Of a DNA stretch of 9,006 nt, positions 6,193 through 9,006 are shown in pieces. The position numbers and the translations under genes were made by a program. This DNA comes from Betaproteobacteria bacterium (GTDB lineage Bacteria > Pseudomonadota > Gammaproteobacteria > Burkholderiales > Usitatibacteraceae), in assembly GCA_012274175.1 (NCBI GenBank), contig JAAOZZ010000056.1:1-9006 (forward strand), given 5' to 3'. How positions within the stretch are numbered: the stretch's first letter is position 1; the number at the start of each line of letters is the position of its first letter. The notes under the pieces are model-generated. The model was not told where the DNA came from. It was given only the letters and a program-made list of their open reading frames with translations, and did no database searches.

Positions 6193-6876
6193 ATGCGCGT
6201 GCTCCTCATCGACGACCACGCGCTCGTGCGCAAGGGCATCGAGCAGCTGCTGCAAAGCCGTGGCGTCCAGGTGGTGGCCTCGGTGAGCTCGGGCGAGGAG
6301 GGCATCCGGCGCGCGCGCGAGCTCGCCGCCGACCTGATCCTGCTCGACATCAAGATGCCCGGGATGTCCGGCGTCGAGACCCTGAAGCAGCTGCGCGCGG
6401 CGGGCATCACGGCCACGGTGGTGCTGCTCACCATGAGCCGCGAGGACGCGGATCTCAGCGCCGCGCTCCGGGCGGGAGCCCAGGGCTACCTGCTGAAGGA
6501 CATGGACCCGGAGGACCTGGTGCCGGCCCTGGAAGAGGCGCTGCGGGGCGAGCACGTGGTGGCTCGCGAGCTGGTGGGCACGCTCGCCCGGCACGTGCGC
6601 GGGGAACGGGGCGCCGAGCCCGAGGCCGCGCGCCCGGTCGCGCCGTTCGCGGAGCTCACCCCGCGGGAGCTCGAGATCCTCGAAGCGGTGGCCGACGGCT
6701 TGAGCAACAAGATGATCGCGCGGGCGCTGCAGATCGCCGACGGGACGGTGAAGCTGCACGTGAAGGCGATCCTGCGCAAGCTCGGGATGCGCTCGCGGGT
6801 CGAGGCGGCGGTGAGCGCCGTCGAGCACGGCCTGGGGAGGAACCGGAAGAAATCCGCGCTTCCGCCGCCGTCGTGA
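6193..6876 (+). CDS. NarL/FixJ-family response regulator
   Basis: This 227-residue protein has a receiver domain (1-120) with acidic pocket D7/D8, phospho-acceptor D52 (LLDIKMPG), T80 and K102, then a linker (about 121-150) and a LuxR-type HTH (LTPREL 155-160; GLSNKMIA 169-176; TVKLHVKAILRKLGMRSRVE 185-204). The HTH is very close to that of NarL in its recognition helix (NarL reads TVKVHVK), so the DNA sites may resemble NarL heptamers; this is an inference from the helix alone. The ATG is one base after the kinase stop, which makes the pair a single expression unit. Targets are unknown; the place at the end of the dsr operon makes dsr genes, or the convergent redox gene, the first candidates. 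The protein ends in a short basic and Pro-rich tail (RNRKKSALPPPS). Confidence 0.92.
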   Translation: MRVLLIDDHALVRKGIEQLLQSRGVQVVASVSSGEEGIRRARELAADLILLDIKMPGMSGVETLKQLRAAGITATVVLLTMSREDADLSAALRAGAQGYLLKDMDPEDLVPALEEALRGEHVVARELVGTLARHVRGERGAEPEAARPVAPFAELTPRELEILEAVADGLSNKMIARALQIADGTVKLHVKAILRKLGMRSRVEAAVSAVEHGLGRNRKKSALPPPS

Positions 6877-6908
6877 GGGATATCGCGATCCGTGGCGCCG
6901 GCCCGTGC
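6877..6908. other. Convergent gap between response regulator and redox gene; no clear terminator
   Basis: Thirty-two bases separate two stop codons facing each other. The gap holds short self-complementary steps (ATCGCGAT, GGCGCC, GCCGGC) but no hairpin followed by a T-run on either strand. I cannot call an intrinsic terminator here; Rho-dependent ending or read-through is possible. Confidence 0.5.
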
Positions 6909-8381
6909 TCAGGAATCGAGCGTGCTCACGAACAGCTGCGAGCGCGGCAAGCCGCGCTCCACCAGCAGCTCCGCGGCCTGGGCGAGCGGCGCGGGACCGG
7001 CGACATACGCATCGAAGCCGTCCATGCGCGGATGGTCCTGCAGCACCTGGAGCAGGGCGGAGCGCATCGCCGCCTGGTCGCCCATGCCGTCCGCCGTCGT
7101 GAGCGGCACGTAGCGGAAGTTGTCCAGCGCGTCGGTCCACGAGCGGCAGAGGTTGTCGAGGTAATGCCCGCCCTTCCCCGATGCGATCCAGTAGAGCTCC
7201 AGGGATTCGGCCGCGTCGAGCGCCATGGCGTGCTCGAGCAGGCTCTTCACCGGCGCGAATCCCGTCTCGCACGCGATGAAGACCAGGGGCCGGTGCGACG
7301 CCTCGTCGAGCACGAAGCCGCCCAGGGGGCCTTCGACGCGCACCGTGTCGGCGATGGCGAGGCCTTCCAGCACGCGCTGGGCGAAGGCATCTCCCGGCCG
7401 CTCCCGGATGTGGAACTGGAGATTGCGGTCATCACAGGGACAGCTCGCCACCGGGTAGCAGCCACCGGGCCCTCCGGGGAGCGCAAGGTTCACCGACTGG
7501 CCCGCGAGGAATCGCAGCCGGTTGGTGCGCGGGGTCTGCAGGTGCAGCAGGCGGATGCCCTCGCCGATCGCCTCGGCGGACTTCACCCGGGCCTCGATCA
7601 CCTGCAGCGGCATCTCCACGGGGCTGTGGGCCTCGCGCGCCTCGATCACGAGGTCGCCCACGGCGGTGTTGCAGCACATGAGCACCACGCCGGCGTGTTT
7701 CTCGGCGGCGGTGAGTGCGTAGTCGGAGTGGCGCGTGCGGTGCACTTCGCCGGAAAGCACCGTGGCCTTGCACTGGCCGCAGCTGCCGATGCTGCAGCCG
7801 TAATCGAGGGCGAGACCCGCGCGCAGCGCGGCTTCGAGCAGGCTGTCGTTGCCGTCGACGAAGAATTCATGCCCACTCGACTGGATGCGTACGTGCGCGG
7901 TCATGATCCTCAGGAAATTCTCTTCCACCATCAGGGGCTCTTCATCGCCTGCTCCGGGCTCGACGCGCTGGCGCAGCCACGCGAGCAGCTCCGCGGCGAG
8001 GTCCCGCTCGGGGCCGCTTGCGCCTTGCGTCTCCTCCAGCCTCGCCTGCATCTGCTCCAGGGTGGCCCGGTAATGCTCGACGCGCGACTGGACCTCGGCC
8101 CGCTCCCGGCTCATCTCCGCCAGGCGCGCGACCAGGACCTCGGTGCTGGGCAGCAGGCGCTCGCGCATGCGCCGGGTGAAGGCGGCGTCCTTGATCGCCT
8201 CCATGCGCTCGAACGCGGCGTTGTCCTCGAGCCTCGCATCGGGGTAGGCGCGCAGCAGGTCGTCCGCCGACACCATTCCCTCGAACGCGGCCAGCTCGCC
8301 GCTGCGGATCTTGCCCTGGAGCGCACCCCGCCGCACGCCGATCAGGCGCGCCGCGAGCGAAAGTGTGAGAAGCCGGGGCAT
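6909..8381 (-). CDS. HTH-like/coiled-coil/[2Fe-2S] ferredoxin/flavin-NAD reductase fusion protein
   Basis: This 490-residue protein has several parts. Residues 3-46 look like a MerR/excisionase-type helix-turn-helix (LSLAARLIGV, then RSGELAAFEG and ADDLLRAYP). Residues about 55-140 are charged, heptad-like helix, probably a coiled coil. Residues about 160-250 are a plant-type [2Fe-2S] ferredoxin with C196, C201, C204 (CSIGSCGQC) and C236/C237 (LMCCN). Residues about 258-355 are a flavin-binding barrel and 365-490 an NAD-binding domain with ACETGFAPVKSLLEHA (370-385) and YVAGPAPL (459-466). The second half matches the CDP-6-deoxyglucoseen-reductase/phenol-hydroxylase-reductase class. The flavin motif usually written RxYS reads GCYP (307-310), followed by CPC (314-316), so the Arg and Ser are missing. 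The ATG at 8381 follows AGAGGA. The function is unknown; it could be a redox-responsive regulator or an electron-transfer protein tied to sulfur oxidation. Domain calls are firm for ferredoxin and reductase, moderate for the HTH. Confidence 0.86.
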   Translation of the reverse strand: MPRLLTLSLAARLIGVRRGALQGKIRSGELAAFEGMVSADDLLRAYPDARLEDNAAFERMEAIKDAAFTRRMRERLLPSTEVLVARLAEMSRERAEVQSRVEHYRATLEQMQARLEETQGASGPERDLAAELLAWLRQRVEPGAGDEEPLMVEENFLRIMTAHVRIQSSGHEFFVDGNDSLLEAALRAGLALDYGCSIGSCGQCKATVLSGEVHRTRHSDYALTAAEKHAGVVLMCCNTAVGDLVIEAREAHSPVEMPLQVIEARVKSAEAIGEGIRLLHLQTPRTNRLRFLAGQSVNLALPGGPGGCYPVASCPCDDRNLQFHIRERPGDAFAQRVLEGLAIADTVRVEGPLGGFVLDEASHRPLVFIACETGFAPVKSLLEHAMALDAAESLELYWIASGKGGHYLDNLCRSWTDALDNFRYVPLTTADGMGDQAAMRSALLQVLQDHPRMDGFDAYVAGPAPLAQAAELLVERGLPRSQLFVSTLDS

Positions 8382-8443
8382 GCATCCTCTGTGCAGAATT
8401 TAACATAGCGAAGGATCGTAGCGCGAACGCGCGCGAGGACGCC
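8382..8443. promoter_or_regulatory. Divergent intergenic region, probable promoters of the fusion gene (-) and cysG (+)
   Basis: This 62-bp gap lies between divergent starts and must hold the minus-strand promoter, and probably the cysG promoter as well. An AT-rich patch at 8397-8408, with TAACAT (plus) or TATGTT (minus) as loose -10 candidates, stands out from the GC-rich surroundings. No good -35 pairs with either. ATCCT (8384-8388) and AGGAT (8412-8416) form a short inverted repeat around the patch that could be an operator. The cysG ribosome site GAGGA is at 8435-8439. Exact promoter positions are not supported. Confidence 0.4.
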
Positions 8444-9006
8444 ATGGAGTACCTGCCGATCTTTGTCGATGTCCGCCGGGAGCCCTGCCTGGTGGTGGGG
8501 GGCGGCGAGGTCGCCGCGCGCAAGTGCGTACTGTTGCTGCGCGCGGGAGCGCGCGTGACCGTGCTCGCGCCCGCGCTCGGGGCGAGCCTCGAGGCCGATC
8601 GCGCCGCGGGCAGGGTCGAGTACCGGGCGGCGAGCTTCCGCGACGAGGACGTGAGCGGCCATGCGCTCGTGGTCGCGGCCACCGACGACGACGGGGTGAA
8701 CCGCGCCGTCGCCGCCGCGGCGAAGGCGCGGCGCATCCCGGTGAACGTGGTCGACCAGCCGCGCCTCTGCTCGTTCATCTTTCCCTCCATCCTCGAGCGC
8801 TCCCCGCTCATCGTGGCGGTGTCGAGCGGCGGGGCCTCGCCGGTGCTGGCACGCCTGCTGCGCGCGCGCCTGGAGACCCTCGTCCCGGCGGGGTACGGGC
8901 ACCTCGCGGCCCTCGTGGGAGCCTTCCGCGACCGGGTGAAGGAGCGCCTGAAGCCGAGCGAGCGGCGGCGCTTCTGGGAGCGGGTCCTCCAGGGGCCGAT
9001 CGCCGA
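8444..9006 (+). CDS. cysG: CysG, siroheme synthase, N-terminal dehydrogenase/ferrochelatase part (cut by window edge)
   Basis: The reading frame is open at the right edge; 187 residues are visible. It begins MEYLPIF and carries the NAD-binding VVGGGEVAARK (17-27), the ATDDD turn (79-83), NVVDQP (101-106) and VAVSSGGASPVLARLLR (124-140), then ERRRFWERV (173-181). These are hallmarks of the precorrin-2 dehydrogenase/sirohydrochlorin ferrochelatase half of CysG. The catalytic Asp (D104) and the phosphorylatable Ser (S128) fall at the same residue numbers as in Escherichia coli CysG. Full CysG adds a uroporphyrinogen-III methyltransferase domain; whether it is fused here cannot be seen, and a stand-alone CysG(N)-type enzyme is the alternative. 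The product siroheme is the cofactor precursor for DsrAB and for assimilatory sulfite or nitrite reductases. A GAGGA precedes the ATG by four bases. Its place near dsrN fits cofactor supply for the dsr system. Confidence 0.94.
   Translation, partial: MEYLPIFVDVRREPCLVVGGGEVAARKCVLLLRAGARVTVLAPALGASLEADRAAGRVEYRAASFRDEDVSGHALVVAATDDDGVNRAVAAAAKARRIPVNVVDQPRLCSFIFPSILERSPLIVAVSSGGASPVLARLLRARLETLVPAGYGHLAALVGAFRDRVKERLKPSERRRFWERVLQGPIA

Noticed and set aside
5082..6434. Minus-strand open frame (450 codons) opposite the kinase
   Set aside because: The plus strand carries the H-, N- and G-boxes of a kinase; the antisense product has no motif and runs past the kinase into the regulator.
6873..8408. 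Long plus-strand open frame (511 codons) opposite the fusion gene
   Set aside because: It is rich in His, Arg, Glu and Ala without domain signs, while the minus strand gives ferredoxin and reductase motifs. It is a GC-driven antisense shadow.

Overview
The window is the 3' half of a dissimilatory sulfur-metabolism (dsr) operon, followed by a two-component system, a convergent redox gene and the start of a siroheme synthase gene. DNA is very GC-rich and densely packed. The gene order dsrL-J-O-P-N-(DsrC-like)-R, with DsrL, DsrJ, DsrR and a betaproteobacterial-looking CysG, is the arrangement of sulfur oxidisers that use DsrAB in the oxidative (reverse) direction. I infer a betaproteobacterium (Thiobacillus/Sulfuritalea-like lineages) or a close gammaproteobacterial relative. 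The genus cannot be told from this window.

Layout. 1-547: 3' end of dsrL, with its two-cluster ferredoxin domain. 558-2880: dsrJ, dsrO and dsrP, the periplasmic and membrane half of the DsrMKJOP complex, with touching stop/start codons. 2877-4268: dsrN, the presumed siroheme amidase. 4258-4587: a small DsrC/TusE paralogue that keeps only the upstream of the two C-terminal cysteines. 4610-4966: dsrR, an A-type-scaffold homologue without the usual cysteines. 4968-6191 and 6193-6876: a soluble NarX/NreB-type histidine kinase and a NarL-type response regulator, joined to dsrR with a one-base gap. 6909-8381 (minus strand): a 490-residue protein with an N-terminal helix-turn-helix-like segment, a probable coiled coil, a plant-type [2Fe-2S] ferredoxin and a flavin/NAD reductase module. 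8444-9006 (plus strand, cut by the right edge): cysG N-terminal domain. A 62-bp AT-richer gap separates these last two divergent genes. No intergenic gap exceeds about 65 bp, and I see no RNA genes, mobile elements or CRISPR arrays.

How the parts work together. DsrAB (off-window) carries an amidated siroheme. CysG makes siroheme and DsrN is thought to amidate it. DsrL takes electrons from DsrAB. DsrMKJOP exchanges electrons between DsrC thiols/trisulfide and the quinone pool or periplasm. DsrR is a maturation or post-transcriptional helper. The kinase/regulator pair is in the same transcriptional unit by spacing, so it is a candidate for control of sulfur oxidation; its cytosolic GAF domain carries four cysteines that could sense redox state or sulfane sulfur. 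The least familiar elements are that kinase, the one-cysteine DsrC paralogue and the HTH-ferredoxin-reductase fusion.
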